A stretch of 64,000 nucleotides of DNA from Pseudomonas grandcourensis (GTDB lineage: Bacteria > Pseudomonadota > Gammaproteobacteria > Pseudomonadales > Pseudomonadaceae): NCBI RefSeq assembly GCF_039909015.1, contig NZ_CP150919.1, forward strand, positions 906,501 through 970,500, read 5' to 3'. The notes beneath the pieces are model-generated. The model searched no databases and was not told the origin of the DNA. It saw nothing but the letters and a program-made list of their open reading frames with translations. Made by a program: the position numbers and the translations under genes. Below, piece by piece: positions 28,306 to 37,387 of this stretch (its first letter is position 1; the number at the start of each line of letters is the position of its first letter).

Positions 28306-29094
28306 GTGGCGGATTTTCGTTTACGCCGCGAGGAAGTGCTCGACGGTGAGCGCCTGCGCGCGATGCTCGACGAAAGTCCGGCCCGAGCGGCCCAGGCCAT
28401 CCTGATTGCCGCACGAGAAGGAGAGGTCGAAGCCCAGGCCTTGCTCGGGCAGATTCTGCTCGACGGCCAGGGGATCGCACAGGACCAGCCGCTGGCGCTG
28501 AGCTGGTTCGGCATCGCCGCGCGCCAGGGGCACCTGATGGCGCGCAACATGCTCGGTCGTTGTCATGAGCATGGTTGGGGTTGTGTGGCAGATACCTCGA
28601 TTGCCGCGCGGCATTATCGTGTCGCGGCGCAGGCTGGGCTGGATTGGGCGATGTACAACTACGCTAATTTGCTGGCGACCGGGCGTGGGGTAAATAAGGA
28701 TCAGACGTCGGCGTTCAGCTTCTATCAACGCGCGGCACACTTGGGCCATGCCAAGTCGATGAACCTGCTGGGTCGCTATCTGGAAGAGGGACGAGTGTGT
28801 CCCATGGATTTACGTGCGGCCCGCGACTGGTATCGGCGTTCGGCCGAAGGCGGGGACTTTCGAGGGCAGTTCAGCCATGCGGCGGTTTTGGCCCATGTCG
28901 GCCAAATTGATGAAGCACTGGGCTGGTTGCGCAAGGCGCTGGCGAACGGCAATCCGAATTTTCTGCGGGTGGCGAGTGAGACATTGTCGGCATCGACTGA
29001 CTCAAGAATTCACATGCTGGCTGCCGAATATCAGCAGCGCGCTCTGGAGCTGAGCTCGCCACAGGGTGAATCGCTCGTTGTGGTTCTGAATTGA
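28306..29094 (+). CDS. Sel1-repeat protein (PiuE-like)
   Basis: A 262-residue soluble helical-repeat protein. At least four Sel1-like repeats are visible (EAQALLGQILLDGQGI, LMARNMLGRCHEHGWG, WAMYNYANLLATGRGV, KSMNLLGRYLEEGRV). It starts with GTG immediately after the piuC stop (TAAGTG), so its translation should be coupled to piuC. Such repeats are scaffolds for protein contacts; the partner is unknown. The corresponding P. aeruginosa gene is sometimes called piuE. Confidence 0.88.
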   Translation: MADFRLRREEVLDGERLRAMLDESPARAAQAILIAAREGEVEAQALLGQILLDGQGIAQDQPLALSWFGIAARQGHLMARNMLGRCHEHGWGCVADTSIAARHYRVAAQAGLDWAMYNYANLLATGRGVNKDQTSAFSFYQRAAHLGHAKSMNLLGRYLEEGRVCPMDLRAARDWYRRSAEGGDFRGQFSHAAVLAHVGQIDEALGWLRKALANGNPNFLRVASETLSASTDSRIHMLAAEYQQRALELSSPQGESLVVVLN

Positions 29095-29107
29095 AATCGC
29101 AGGCACA

Positions 29108-29137
29108 AAAAAGCCCATGACACGTCATGGGCTTTTT
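29108..29137. terminator. Bidirectional terminator between the Sel1 gene and speC
   Basis: A 13-base perfect stem AAAAAGCCCATGA/TCATGGGCTTTTT with a CACG loop. T residues follow on both strands, serving the two convergent genes. Confidence 0.92.
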
Positions 29138-29155
29138 GCTTTCTGCGTGACGTAT

Positions 29156-30319
29156 TTACACGTAGAACGACTTCAGTGGCGGGAAGCCATTGAACTCGAC
29201 GGCGCTGTAGCTGGTGGTGTAAGCGCCGGTCGACAGCCAGTACAGGCGATCACCGATGGCCAGGTTCAGCGGCAGGCCGTACTTGTAGTTTTCGTACATG
29301 ATGTCGGCGCTGTCGCAGGTAGGGCCGGCGATAACCACTTCTTCCATCTCGCCCTTTTTCTCGGTCCAGATCGGGAACTTGATGGCTTCGTCCATGGTTT
29401 CGATCAGGCCGGAGAACTTGCCCACATCCGTGTACACCCAACGCTCTACCGCGGTACGGGATTTACGCGCGACCAGCACTACTTCGCTGACCAGGATACC
29501 GGCGTTGGCGATCAGCGAACGGCCTGGTTCGAGGATGATTTCCGGCAGGTCGTCACCGAAGTCTTCCTTCAGGAAACGGATGATTTCCTCGGCGTAGGTT
29601 TCCAGGCTGTTGGTGCGGGTGATGTAGTTGGCCGGGAAGCCGCCGCCCATATTGATCAGCTTCAGGTGGATGCCGTCTTCTTCCTTCAGGCGTTCGAAGA
29701 TCACTTTGACCTTGGCGATCGCCGCGTCCCAGACGCTGATGTCGCGCTGTTGCGAGCCGACGTGGAACGAGATGCCGTAAGGCACCAGGCCCAAGTCGCG
29801 GGCGAGGATCAGCAGGTCCATGGCCATGTCGGTCTGGCAGCCGAATTTGCGCGACAGAGGCCAGTCAGCCGTGGTCGAGCCTTCGGTGAGGATGCGCACG
29901 TAGACTTTCGAACCCGGTGCTGCCTTGGCGATGTTGCGCAGGTCGGCTTCGGAGTCGGTGGCATACAGACGCACGCCCTTCTCGTAGAAGTAGCGAATGT
30001 CTTTTGATTTCTTGATGGTGTTGCCGTAGCTGATGCGATCCGGGCCGACGCCCTGGTTCATCACTTTATCGAGCTCGTAGATCGAGGCGATGTCGAAGCT
30101 CGAGCCTTTCTCTTTGAGCAGGTCGATGATCTCGACGGCCGGGTTGGCCTTGACCGCGTAGTAGACCTTGGCGAATTCGAAACCGGCGCGCAGGTCATCA
30201 TAGGCCTGGCTGATCATCGCGGTGTCGATCACCACGAACGGGGTTTCCTGTTTGTCGGCGAACGCCTTCATTTTCTGAAAGGTTTCACGCGCGAAATAGT
30301 CTTCGACCTGGATCGACAT
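29156..30319 (-). CDS. speC: Ornithine decarboxylase (PLP-dependent, fold III)
   Basis: Forms putrescine from ornithine, the first step of polyamine synthesis. Its 387 residues match the eukaryote-like, alanine-racemase-fold enzyme of pseudomonads, not the long E. coli type. Lys57 in YYAVKANP binds PLP; SFHVGSQ, NMGGGFPA and EPGRSL are cofactor-binding blocks; the Cys in GPTCDSAD is catalytic in the second subunit's active site. The ATG at 30319 (MSIQVEDYF) has TAGGAG upstream. The same frame is open for 31 more codons, within a structured leader. Confidence 0.96.
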   Translation of the reverse strand: MSIQVEDYFARETFQKMKAFADKQETPFVVIDTAMISQAYDDLRAGFEFAKVYYAVKANPAVEIIDLLKEKGSSFDIASIYELDKVMNQGVGPDRISYGNTIKKSKDIRYFYEKGVRLYATDSEADLRNIAKAAPGSKVYVRILTEGSTTADWPLSRKFGCQTDMAMDLLILARDLGLVPYGISFHVGSQQRDISVWDAAIAKVKVIFERLKEEDGIHLKLINMGGGFPANYITRTNSLETYAEEIIRFLKEDFGDDLPEIILEPGRSLIANAGILVSEVVLVARKSRTAVERWVYTDVGKFSGLIETMDEAIKFPIWTEKKGEMEEVVIAGPTCDSADIMYENYKYGLPLNLAIGDRLYWLSTGAYTTSYSAVEFNGFPPLKSFYV

Positions 30320-30409
30320 GCTGGGAACTCCTACTGGCAAACTAAAATTATCAATGGGTGCAAATGAACGTCCTCCGTATCCCCACTTTGGTTCGCCTAC
30401 TTCCCAAGG

Positions 30410-30461
30410 CATGTCGCCGAAAGCAAAAAGGCCATGGGAAGTGCAGCTTTCCCTTGGCCTT
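30410..30461 (-). promoter_or_regulatory. speC leader: terminator hairpin with an alternative pairing partner
   Basis: On the speC strand an arm AAGGCCAAGGGAA (30461-30449) pairs with TTCCCATGGCCTT (30440-30428) with one mismatch, followed by a U-run (30429-30425), which looks like an intrinsic terminator. The second arm can also pair with GCCTTGGGAAG (30420-30410) just downstream, again with one mismatch. Only one of the two hairpins can form at a time. This is the layout of a transcription attenuator, about 100-120 bases before the speC start. The signal sensed is unknown. Confidence 0.5.
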
Positions 30462-30522
30462 GCTGTCTCGTCGTCAGTACTTGAGCCGGATGGATCGTTT
30501 CCAGCATGGACGTTCGGCGCGA

Positions 30523-30551
30523 ACTTTAGGGCGTGAGGGGCTTGAGATCAA
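30523..30551 (-). promoter_or_regulatory. Candidate sigma-70 promoter for speC
   Basis: On the minus strand, TTGATC (30551-30546) and TAAAGT (30528-30523) are 17 bases apart. Transcription from here would give a leader of about 195 bases that contains the attenuator-like hairpins. Confidence 0.4.
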
Positions 30552-30854
30552 CAAAAAATGTCGCGTTTTTGCACTCTTCTGACGCGCGTTACTAGCATCA
30601 CTCTTTGTAACCGACTCAGATGACAGTCGGATGTTCCCGAAGATTTATGAAGTGTTAAAAATACCTGCACGTTCGACGCTTTTGTGCGCCAACTCCCTAA
30701 TAACTACGATAGCGTCAAAATCGGCGACGTTGGCTGCGAGAAGGTAAGCTGAGAGGGAATTTGGCTATTTCAGAAGGTATTTCTGGATGGCTTTTGCAGG
30801 TGGTGCTGTTGATATTTTTTTCCGGCCTGCGAATCACTAAAAAATCGCGCAGAA

Positions 30855-30946
30855 CTGTGGGAGCGAGTTGCTCGCGATAGCCTAATGTCAGTCAACGACG
30901 TTGTTGGCTGTGAAAATGCCATCGCGAGCAAGCTCGCTCCCACAGG
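30855..30946. repeat. REP pair (GGGAGCGAGCTTGCTCGCGAT family)
   Basis: Inverted copies beginning CTGTGGGAGCGAG and ending GCTCGCTCCCACAG, with about 45 bases between. The left copy lacks one base pair relative to the others (GAGTTGCTC). Confidence 0.9.
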
Positions 30947-31067
30947 TTTTGCATTTTTACCGAGCCATAGGAGCTATCAGGCGACTACGGCAGCTGAGCT
31001 CCCGAACAGGAGCAAGGTCGATCAGAGTGACACTATTCGACCGACGAAATACGGGAACGGTCGCCGA

Positions 31068-31445
31068 TCAATAGACGTTAAGCCTAAGGCTTACGCTCTT
31101 GCGAATGGCTGGGTACTGCTGCGTGGTAACGGTAAATTGAATGATGGTGTTTTGTTGCACATTGTTTAGCGTGAATGTCCCGCTCATGTTTCCAGGACCT
31201 CGGTTGATAGTGGCGCCAGCTGTAGTTGTCGTCCACACGGAGGTAACGCCTGTAATTTCCCCGCCGTCTTTATCGACGAGTTTTGCCGCGATCACCAATT
31301 TGAAGTTTCCCCCTTTTTTGACAAGTTGCGGGTCTGCTAGACCTCCTATGATGATTTGTGTGGGTGGGCCAGCCATGAACTTTGGCTTCGCGCAGTTGGC
31401 CTCTGGTGTCGGTGTGGCAGGTGATGTCGAATTGTTGGTTTTCAT
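31068..31445 (-). CDS. Orphan protein, predicted beta-sandwich
   Basis: 125 residues, family not recognised. The first ~25 residues are low in complexity (NNSTSPATPTPEANC) and are not a clear signal peptide. The rest looks like an Ig-like strand-rich domain with alternating hydrophobic residues (FKLVIAAKLVDKDGG, SGTFTLNNVQQNTIIQFTV). The start ATG at 31445 has AGAGGTC upstream. G+C is lower than in neighbouring operons. It stands alone between speC and the osmoprotectant importer. Because support is limited to the ribosome-binding site and coding appearance, the call is moderate. Confidence 0.6.
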   Translation of the reverse strand: MKTNNSTSPATPTPEANCAKPKFMAGPPTQIIIGGLADPQLVKKGGNFKLVIAAKLVDKDGGEITGVTSVWTTTTAGATINRGPGNMSGTFTLNNVQQNTIIQFTVTTQQYPAIRKSVSLRLNVY

Positions 31446-31670
31446 GGGTGACCTCTATAACCTGATAAGTTTATTTGTGAGAGCGTGTCGCTGTGCTCCC
31501 GATTGAGTAGAACTTTTTCCAGGCAATAGAGGACCTATCACTTTTGACAGTTTTTAATATTCGTTTGTTAACGATTGCGAATTTACATAGCGCCAGCACT
31601 TGACCCAATCTCCGTTTTTCCTCTTGAGGTGGTGATGGGCCAAGCGAAATGGACTATGAAAGATAATCTA

Positions 31671-32828
31671 TCAAGTGAGTGCTACTTCAGCCGGTGAAAC
31701 AATACTGGTCTTGGCGCCGCGGGAGCGACCTGAGCTCAAGTAAGCCGCAATCGACTCCTGTGTGACCTCGCCGAGGAACACTCGCTCGGCATCCATCACC
31801 GGCAACCACGCCCGATTGAACTCGTACATGCGCGACAGCAGGATGCGCAAATGCTCGTCGTACGCCGCCGTGGCGTTGAACTCGCGTTGGTACTGCGCGC
31901 AGGTGCCGGTCTGACGGTGCAGGTCGCGACGTCGTACATAACCCAGGGCTTTATTCTCGGCACAAGTGACCACCACATAGCGTCGGTCATGTTCGTCCAT
32001 CAACTCCAGCGCTTCGGCCACCGGTGTATGCGGGCTGACGGATGGCGCGTTATCCGCCGCATCTTCGGCTTTCACCAGCAGCAGACGTTTGAGCGTGCTG
32101 TCCTGGCCGACAAAGTTGCTGACAAAGTCATCCGCCGGGTGCGCGAGCAGAGTGTCCGGGTGATCGATCTGCAACAGTTTGCCAGCGCGGAAGATCGCGA
32201 TCTTGTCGCCGAGCTTGATCGCCTCGTCGATGTCATGGCTGACCATGATCACGGTCTTGTTCAGTGCCCGCTGCATCTCGAAGAACTCGTTCTGGATCAT
32301 CTCGCGGTTGATCGGGTCGACTGCCCCGAACGGCTCATCCATTAATAGCAGTGGTGCATCCGCCGCCAGTGCGCGAATCACGCCGATTCGCTGTTGTTGG
32401 CCACCGGACAATTCGCGGGGATAGCGATGCAAATACTGCTTGGGTTCGAGCTTGATCATGCTCATCAACTCGCGGGCGCGGTCGTGGCATTTCTGCTTGT
32501 CCCAGCCGAGCAGTTTCGGCACCACGACGATGTTCTCCTCGATGGTCATGTTAGGGAACAGACCGATCTGCTGGATGACGTACCCGATGTTGCGGCGCAG
32601 CGTCACTTCATCGAGGCCGGTGGTGTCTTCGCCGTTGATCAGGATCTTGCCCGAGGTCGGTTTGATCAGGCGGTTGATCATTTTCAGCGTGGTGCTTTTG
32701 CCGCAACCCGATGGCCCGAGGAACACGCAGATTTCACCTTCATTGACGGTCAGGCTTACCGAGTCCACGGCTTTCACATCTTTGCCGTTACTTTGGAAGG
32801 TCTTGCTGAGGTTTTGAAGTTCGATCAT
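31671..32828 (-). CDS. Osmoprotectant ABC importer, ATPase with CBS domains (OpuCA-like)
   Basis: 385 residues. The ABC domain (about 1-240) has Walker A GPSGCGKST, signature LSGGQQQR and Walker B LLLMDEP. The C-terminal part (about 260-370) is a pair of CBS domains, which in OpuA/OpuC importers sense ionic strength. It is the last gene of a four-gene operon (permease-binding protein-permease-ATPase) for glycine betaine, choline or carnitine type compounds. Its ATG overlaps the permease stop by 4 bases. I chose 32828 (MIELQNLSKTF) over the upstream extension. Confidence 0.92.
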   Translation of the reverse strand: MIELQNLSKTFQSNGKDVKAVDSVSLTVNEGEICVFLGPSGCGKSTTLKMINRLIKPTSGKILINGEDTTGLDEVTLRRNIGYVIQQIGLFPNMTIEENIVVVPKLLGWDKQKCHDRARELMSMIKLEPKQYLHRYPRELSGGQQQRIGVIRALAADAPLLLMDEPFGAVDPINREMIQNEFFEMQRALNKTVIMVSHDIDEAIKLGDKIAIFRAGKLLQIDHPDTLLAHPADDFVSNFVGQDSTLKRLLLVKAEDAADNAPSVSPHTPVAEALELMDEHDRRYVVVTCAENKALGYVRRRDLHRQTGTCAQYQREFNATAAYDEHLRILLSRMYEFNRAWLPVMDAERVFLGEVTQESIAAYLSSGRSRGAKTSIVSPAEVALT

Positions 32829-33478
32829 TTCAGGAGTCCTTTTGGAGTCAGCGAACGTTGCAGCCATTGCAGTAGCAGGTCGGCGAAGATGGCCAGCACA
32901 CTGACCAGCACAGCGCCGACAATCAGCATCGACATGTCGCTGCGGCTGATGGAGGCGAGGATGAGTACGCCCAGGCCGCCGGCACCGATGGTGGCGGCGA
33001 TGGTCATGACGCCGATGTTCATCACCACGGCGGTGCGTACACCGGCGAGGATCACCGGCACGGCGATGGGCAACTCGACCATGCGCAGGCGCTGGCCGAA
33101 GGTCATGCCGATGCCGCGGGCGGCTTCGCGGATGCCCGGCTCGACGCTGGTCAGGGCCAGGTAGGTGTTACGCATGATCGGCAGTAGCGAGTACAGGAAC
33201 ACTGCGGTAATCGCCGGCATCGGCCCCAGGCCCTGACCGAACTTTGAGTAGAACGGCAGCAGCATGCCGAACAGGGCAATCGACGGCACGGTCAGCAGCA
33301 CCGTGGCGCTGGCCTGCAAGGGGCCGGCGAGACTCGGGAAGCGCGTCATCAAAATGCCCAATGGCACGCCGACCAGAATCGCCAGGGTCACGGCAATGCC
33401 GACCAGGGTGATGTGTTGCCACGTCAGGTGTAAGACCAATGGCCAGTCGAGATGGGAAAAGGCGTTCAGGAATTCCAT
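32825..33478 (-). CDS. Osmoprotectant ABC importer permease (OpuCB/YehW-like)
   Basis: 217 residues with about five to six membrane segments. The cytoplasmic coupling loop AARGIGMTFGQRLRMVELPIAVPVILAGVR contains the EAA-like motif typical of the quaternary-amine permeases. It lies between the binding-protein gene (12-base gap) and the ATPase (4-base overlap). It probably pairs with the other permease of the operon as a heterodimer. Confidence 0.92.
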   Translation of the reverse strand: MEFLNAFSHLDWPLVLHLTWQHITLVGIAVTLAILVGVPLGILMTRFPSLAGPLQASATVLLTVPSIALFGMLLPFYSKFGQGLGPMPAITAVFLYSLLPIMRNTYLALTSVEPGIREAARGIGMTFGQRLRMVELPIAVPVILAGVRTAVVMNIGVMTIAATIGAGGLGVLILASISRSDMSMLIVGAVLVSVLAIFADLLLQWLQRSLTPKGLLK

Positions 33479-33490
33479 GACTTTTCCTCC

Positions 33491-34384
33491 TTAATTGATC
33501 GGGTGCTGGCGCAGAAAATCGGCGGCAACGGCTGAAGGACTTTGGTGCTCGACATCGACCCGGGCGTTGAGCTCGCGCATGGTGTTGTCGTTGAACAGTT
33601 CGGCCAGTGGCTTGAGTTGTTCGGCCAGTTGCGGATGCGCATCGAGGTAGGCCTGACGCACCACTGGTGCGGCGGTGTAGTCGGGGAAGTAATGCTTGTC
33701 GTCTTCCAGCAGTTTCAGCTTGAAGGCGTTGAGGCGACCGTCGGTGGTGTAGACCAGGCCGGCAAACACCTGCCCGTTACGCAGCGCGGTGTAGACCAGA
33801 CCGGCGTCCATCTGCCGGATATTCTTGCGGGTCAGGTTCATGTCGTAGAGCTTTACCATGCCGGCCAGACCGTCCGAACGGTTGGCGAACTCGGTATCCA
33901 GCGCCACCAGGTTGTTGGTCTCGGCTTCCTTGCGCAGCACCGTGTTCAGATCACTGATGGTGTTGATGTGCGGGTATTGGTCGGCGACGTTCTTCGGCAG
34001 GGCGAGGGCGTAGGTGTTGCTGAATTTCGACGGGGTGAGCCAGATCAGGCCTTTTTTTCCGTCGAGTTCTTTTACTCGTGCGTAGGACTGTTCGCTGTCG
34101 AGTTTTTCAGTGACATGGTTGTAGGCCACCAGCGAAACGCCGGTGTATTCCCAGAGCATGTCCAGCTGGCCACTTTCGTGGGCGCTGCGGGCCAGATTGC
34201 TGCCCAGGCCGCCGGTCACTTGCACCTCGTAACCCTTGGTGCGCAGGTACTGCGAAGTGATTTCCGCCAGCAGGGTCTGTTCGGTGAACACCCGGGCGCC
34301 GATGCGGATCAAGGGTTTGTCAGCGGCTTGGGCAAATCCTGCGAACAGCAGGACGCAGCCTAGTAAAAAGCTTGAAGTTTTCAT
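33491..34384 (-). CDS. Osmoprotectant-binding periplasmic protein
   Basis: 297 residues with a signal peptide (MKTSSFLLGCVLLFAGFAQA, cleavage after about residue 20), then an OpuAC/ProX-like type II binding fold: IRIGARVFTEQTLLAEI, GGLGSNLARSAHESGQLDMLWEYTG, EFANRSDGLAGM. Tyr/Trp residues that cage quaternary amines are present, but the exact ligand cannot be read. Having the binding-protein gene between the two permease genes resembles OpuC/OsmF loci. The start at 34384 is fixed by the signal peptide. Confidence 0.92.
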   Translation of the reverse strand: MKTSSFLLGCVLLFAGFAQAADKPLIRIGARVFTEQTLLAEITSQYLRTKGYEVQVTGGLGSNLARSAHESGQLDMLWEYTGVSLVAYNHVTEKLDSEQSYARVKELDGKKGLIWLTPSKFSNTYALALPKNVADQYPHINTISDLNTVLRKEAETNNLVALDTEFANRSDGLAGMVKLYDMNLTRKNIRQMDAGLVYTALRNGQVFAGLVYTTDGRLNAFKLKLLEDDKHYFPDYTAAPVVRQAYLDAHPQLAEQLKPLAELFNDNTMRELNARVDVEHQSPSAVAADFLRQHPIN

Positions 34385-34404
34385 GACGATTCCTTTGCCG
34401 AGGC

Positions 34405-35121
34405 TTAAGACGGGCGCAAGCCGCGTTCGAGCCAGAGGCGGCTGGCGAGTGTCACCAGGCCGTCGAGCAACAAGGCCAGCAGGGCGGTGCAGGCCGCGCC
34501 GAGCAGCAATTGCGGCTGATTGTTCAGGGCAATGCCGGGGAAGATCAGGCTGCCGAGACTGTTGGCGCCGATCAGGAACGCCAGCGGCGCCGTCCCGACA
34601 TTGATCGCCAATGCCACGCGCACACCACCGATGATGATCGGCACCGCGTTGGGCAATTCGACTTTCCACAGCACCTGGAGCGGGGTCATGCCGATGCCGA
34701 CGGCGGCTTCCTTGAGCGAACCCTGAACGTTTTTCAGGCCTTCATAGGTGTTGCGCACGATGGGCAGCAAGGAGGCGAGGAACAGTGCGAAGATGGCCGG
34801 ACCGCTGCCGATGCCGAGGATACCGAGGGCGATGGCCAGGACGGCCAGGGGGGGAACGGTGTTACCGATGTTGAAGAACTGCATGAAGCGTTCGGCGCGG
34901 CCGACCATGGACGGGCGGCTGAGGAGGATGCCGGCAGGGATGCCCACGGCAAGGGCGGCCAGCATGGAAGCGAGGACGAGAACCAGATGAGCTTGCAGGT
35001 AAAACAACAAATCGTCGCGGTAGTGTTCGATCGTGTTGATGCCGATCCATTGGATCAGCAGGGCCAGAAGGGCGAATACCAGCGCGCCTCCTATCAGCCC
35101 TTTGCCATAGTGGATAGCCAC
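34405..35121 (-). CDS. Osmoprotectant ABC importer permease (OpuCD/YehY-like)
   Basis: 238 residues with six or so membrane segments and the coupling motif EAAVGIGMTPLQVLWKVELPNAVPIIIGG. It is the first gene of the operon. I chose the GTG at 35121 because AAGGAG lies seven bases upstream and the product begins with the first membrane segment after a short basic tip; the longer open frame upstream looks non-coding. The next gene starts 20 bases after its stop. Confidence 0.9.
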   Translation of the reverse strand: MAIHYGKGLIGGALVFALLALLIQWIGINTIEHYRDDLLFYLQAHLVLVLASMLAALAVGIPAGILLSRPSMVGRAERFMQFFNIGNTVPPLAVLAIALGILGIGSGPAIFALFLASLLPIVRNTYEGLKNVQGSLKEAAVGIGMTPLQVLWKVELPNAVPIIIGGVRVALAINVGTAPLAFLIGANSLGSLIFPGIALNNQPQLLLGAACTALLALLLDGLVTLASRLWLERGLRPS

Positions 35122-35448
35122 AGGCGGACTCCTTTTTTCAGTCGGCGAACACTTTTTCGTGTGGCAACGCCTTGCTTGGCTGCCGAAAAAATGTCGCGAT
35201 AAGCAGCTCGAGCAGGCCGGCAAAGCAGCGTGCAATCGAGCCATGAGCACAGCCTCGTCAGGCCGATTTGCAGGTGTTTCAGGCCCCCGACGAGTGGTCG
35301 TAACGGGGGAGTGGACGTCTCCGTGCTTTAAAAGGTTCCCATCTGCGGCAGCATTTGGCCACCCCTAATGTGCTCAACGGTTCGGTTCTTGGATCAACTT
35401 GGGCTATAATCTGCGCCCTTTTTTGAATCACCTGCCAGGCGATTTCCC
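35122..35448. other. Divergent regulatory region, osmoprotectant operon / prfC
   Basis: 327 bases without a gene. A good -10 element TATAAT lies at 35405-35410, about 40 bases before prfC, but no matching -35 is clear. No operator for the importer was recognised. Confidence 0.5.
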
Positions 35449-37032
35449 ATGACCAAACAGGCCGCCGAAGTCGCGAAACGCCGCACTTTCGCCATTATTT
35501 CCCACCCCGATGCCGGTAAGACCACCATCACCGAGAAACTCTTGCTGATGGGCAAGGCGATTGCGGTAGCCGGTACGGTGAAATCTCGTAAATCCGATCG
35601 CCATGCCACCTCCGACTGGATGGAAATGGAAAAGCAGCGTGGTATCTCCATTACCACGTCGGTCATGCAGTTCCCGTATCGCGAACACATGGTCAACCTG
35701 CTCGACACCCCGGGCCACGAAGACTTCTCCGAAGATACCTACCGCACCCTGACCGCGGTGGACTCGGCGTTGATGGTGCTTGACGGCGGTAAAGGTGTAG
35801 AGCCACGGACCATCGCCCTGATGGACGTCTGCCGTCTGCGTGACACGCCGATTGTCAGCTTCATCAACAAACTCGACCGTGACATCCGCGACCCGATCGA
35901 GCTGCTCGACGAAATCGAAGCCGTCCTCAAGATCAAGGCGGCGCCGATCACCTGGCCGATTGGTTGCTACCGCGACTTCAAGGGCGTGTATCACCTCGCC
36001 GATGACTACATCATCGTGTACACCGCCGGTCACGGCCACGAGCGTACCGATGTGAAAATCATCGAGAAGCTCGACTCCGATGAAGCCCGCGCCCACCTGG
36101 GCGACGAGTACGAGCGTTTCATCGAACAGCTGGAACTGGTGCAGGGCGCCTGCCACGAGTTCAACCAGCAGGAGTTCCTCGACGGTCAACTGACCCCGGT
36201 GTTCTTCGGTACGGCACTGGGCAACTTCGGTGTCGACCACGTCCTCGACGCCGTTGTGGACTGGGCACCACGTCCGTTGGCGCGCGTGGCCAACGAGCGT
36301 ACCGTGGAGCCGGTGGAAGAGAAGTTCTCGGGCTTCATCTTCAAGATCCAGGCGAACATGGACCCGAAACACCGCGACCGCATTGCCTTCATGCGTATCT
36401 GCTCCGGCAAGTACGAAAAAGGCATGAAGATGCGCCACGTGCGCACCGGCAAAGACGTGCGGATCGGCGACGCGCTGACCTTCTTCTCCTCCGAGCGTGA
36501 GCAACTGGAAGAAGCGTTTGCCGGCGACATCATCGGCCTGCACAACCACGGCACCATCCAGATCGGCGACACCTTCACCGAAGGCGAAGTCCTGGGTTTC
36601 ACCGGCATCCCGCACTTCGCCCCGGAACTGTTCCGCCGCGTACGCCTGAAAGATCCGCTGAAATCCAAGCAACTTCGCCAGGGCCTGCAACAGCTGGCCG
36701 AAGAAGGCGCGACCCAGGTGTTCTTCCCGGAGCGCAGCAACGACATCATCCTCGGCGCCGTCGGTGTGCTGCAGTTCGATGTGGTCGCCAGCCGCTTGAA
36801 AGAGGAATACAAGGTCGAGTGCTCCTACGAGCCGATCACCGTTTATTCCGCGCGCTGGATCGATTGCAGCGACAAGAAGAAGCTTGAGGAATTCTCCAAC
36901 AAGGCGGTGGAAAACCTGGCGGTGGACGGCGGTGGTCACCTGACCTACCTCGCGCCTACGCGGGTCAACCTGGCCCTGATGGAAGAGCGCTGGCCGGACG
37001 TGAAATTCCGTGCGACCCGTGAACACCATTAA
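35449..37032 (+). CDS. prfC: Peptide chain release factor 3
   Basis: A 527-residue translational GTPase that recycles RF1/RF2 after peptide release. G1 is [16 protein letters not shown]2 region [15 protein letters not shown]3 [15 protein letters not shown]4 FINKLDRD. Domain II and the RF3-specific C-terminal domain follow ([22 protein letters not shown]). Length is that of the family. It is monocistronic, with a promoter-like TATAAT upstream and a terminator downstream. Confidence 0.98.
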   Translation: MTKQAAEVAKRRTFAIISHPDAGKTTITEKLLLMGKAIAVAGTVKSRKSDRHATSDWMEMEKQRGISITTSVMQFPYREHMVNLLDTPGHEDFSEDTYRTLTAVDSALMVLDGGKGVEPRTIALMDVCRLRDTPIVSFINKLDRDIRDPIELLDEIEAVLKIKAAPITWPIGCYRDFKGVYHLADDYIIVYTAGHGHERTDVKIIEKLDSDEARAHLGDEYERFIEQLELVQGACHEFNQQEFLDGQLTPVFFGTALGNFGVDHVLDAVVDWAPRPLARVANERTVEPVEEKFSGFIFKIQANMDPKHRDRIAFMRICSGKYEKGMKMRHVRTGKDVRIGDALTFFSSEREQLEEAFAGDIIGLHNHGTIQIGDTFTEGEVLGFTGIPHFAPELFRRVRLKDPLKSKQLRQGLQQLAEEGATQVFFPERSNDIILGAVGVLQFDVVASRLKEEYKVECSYEPITVYSARWIDCSDKKKLEEFSNKAVENLAVDGGGHLTYLAPTRVNLALMEERWPDVKFRATREHH

Positions 37033-37052
37033 GCGCTGAATTGCTTTACCCA

Positions 37053-37084
37053 AAACCCCGTTGCGCGAGCGGCGGGGTTTTTTG
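37053..37084 (+). terminator. Terminator of prfC
   Basis: AAACCCCG (37053-37060) pairs with CGGGGTTT (37073-37080), with a GC-rich inner part, followed by T residues. Confidence 0.88.
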
Positions 37085-37116
37085 TTGTCCACATTTCCAT
37101 GATTGACGATGGATCC

Positions 37117-37208
37117 CTGTGGGAGCGAGCTTGCTCGCGATAGCGGTGTGTCAGTCGACATTAATGCTGGCTGCAGGTCCGTCATCGCGAGCAAGCTCGC
37201 TCCCACAG
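37117..37208. repeat. REP pair (GGGAGCGAGCTTGCTCGCGAT family)
   Basis: Inverted copies starting CCTGTGGGAGCGAGC and ending GCTCGCTCCCACAGG, with about 45 bases between. It is of the same family as the pairs at 30855 and 53743. Confidence 0.92.
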
Positions 37209-37387
37209 GATTCTCTCACAGGATTCTTCGGTGCTAGTTGAATTGGGAATAGTCTCTATTCCAAACCAGTCTCCAAACCCTCTGCATTTTCCCCCGTTCG
37301 ATAACGTCCAATCTGGAGAACCCGGCTGATCGGAACTAGATTTGACTCAGCGCCAGACAGGCACTCAACGAAAGGAAGGAATCGGCT

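Larger units (their letters stand above)
30320..31067. other. Long intergenic region upstream of speC
   Basis: About 750 bases without a convincing gene. It holds the speC leader and promoter (to about 30551), an A/T-richer stretch of 300 bases with no recognised element, and a REP pair at 30855-30946. An unannotated small RNA in 30560-30850 cannot be excluded, but I see no clear terminator for one. Confidence 0.6.

Noticed and set aside
30320..30412. N-terminal extension of SpeC by 31 residues
   Set aside because: The extension lies in the structured leader and lacks similarity; the ATG at 30319 has AGGAG and gives the family length. A separate leader peptide remains possible.
30855..30946. 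Possible CRISPR-like repeat
   Set aside because: Only two inverted copies, not regularly spaced direct repeats; it is a REP pair.
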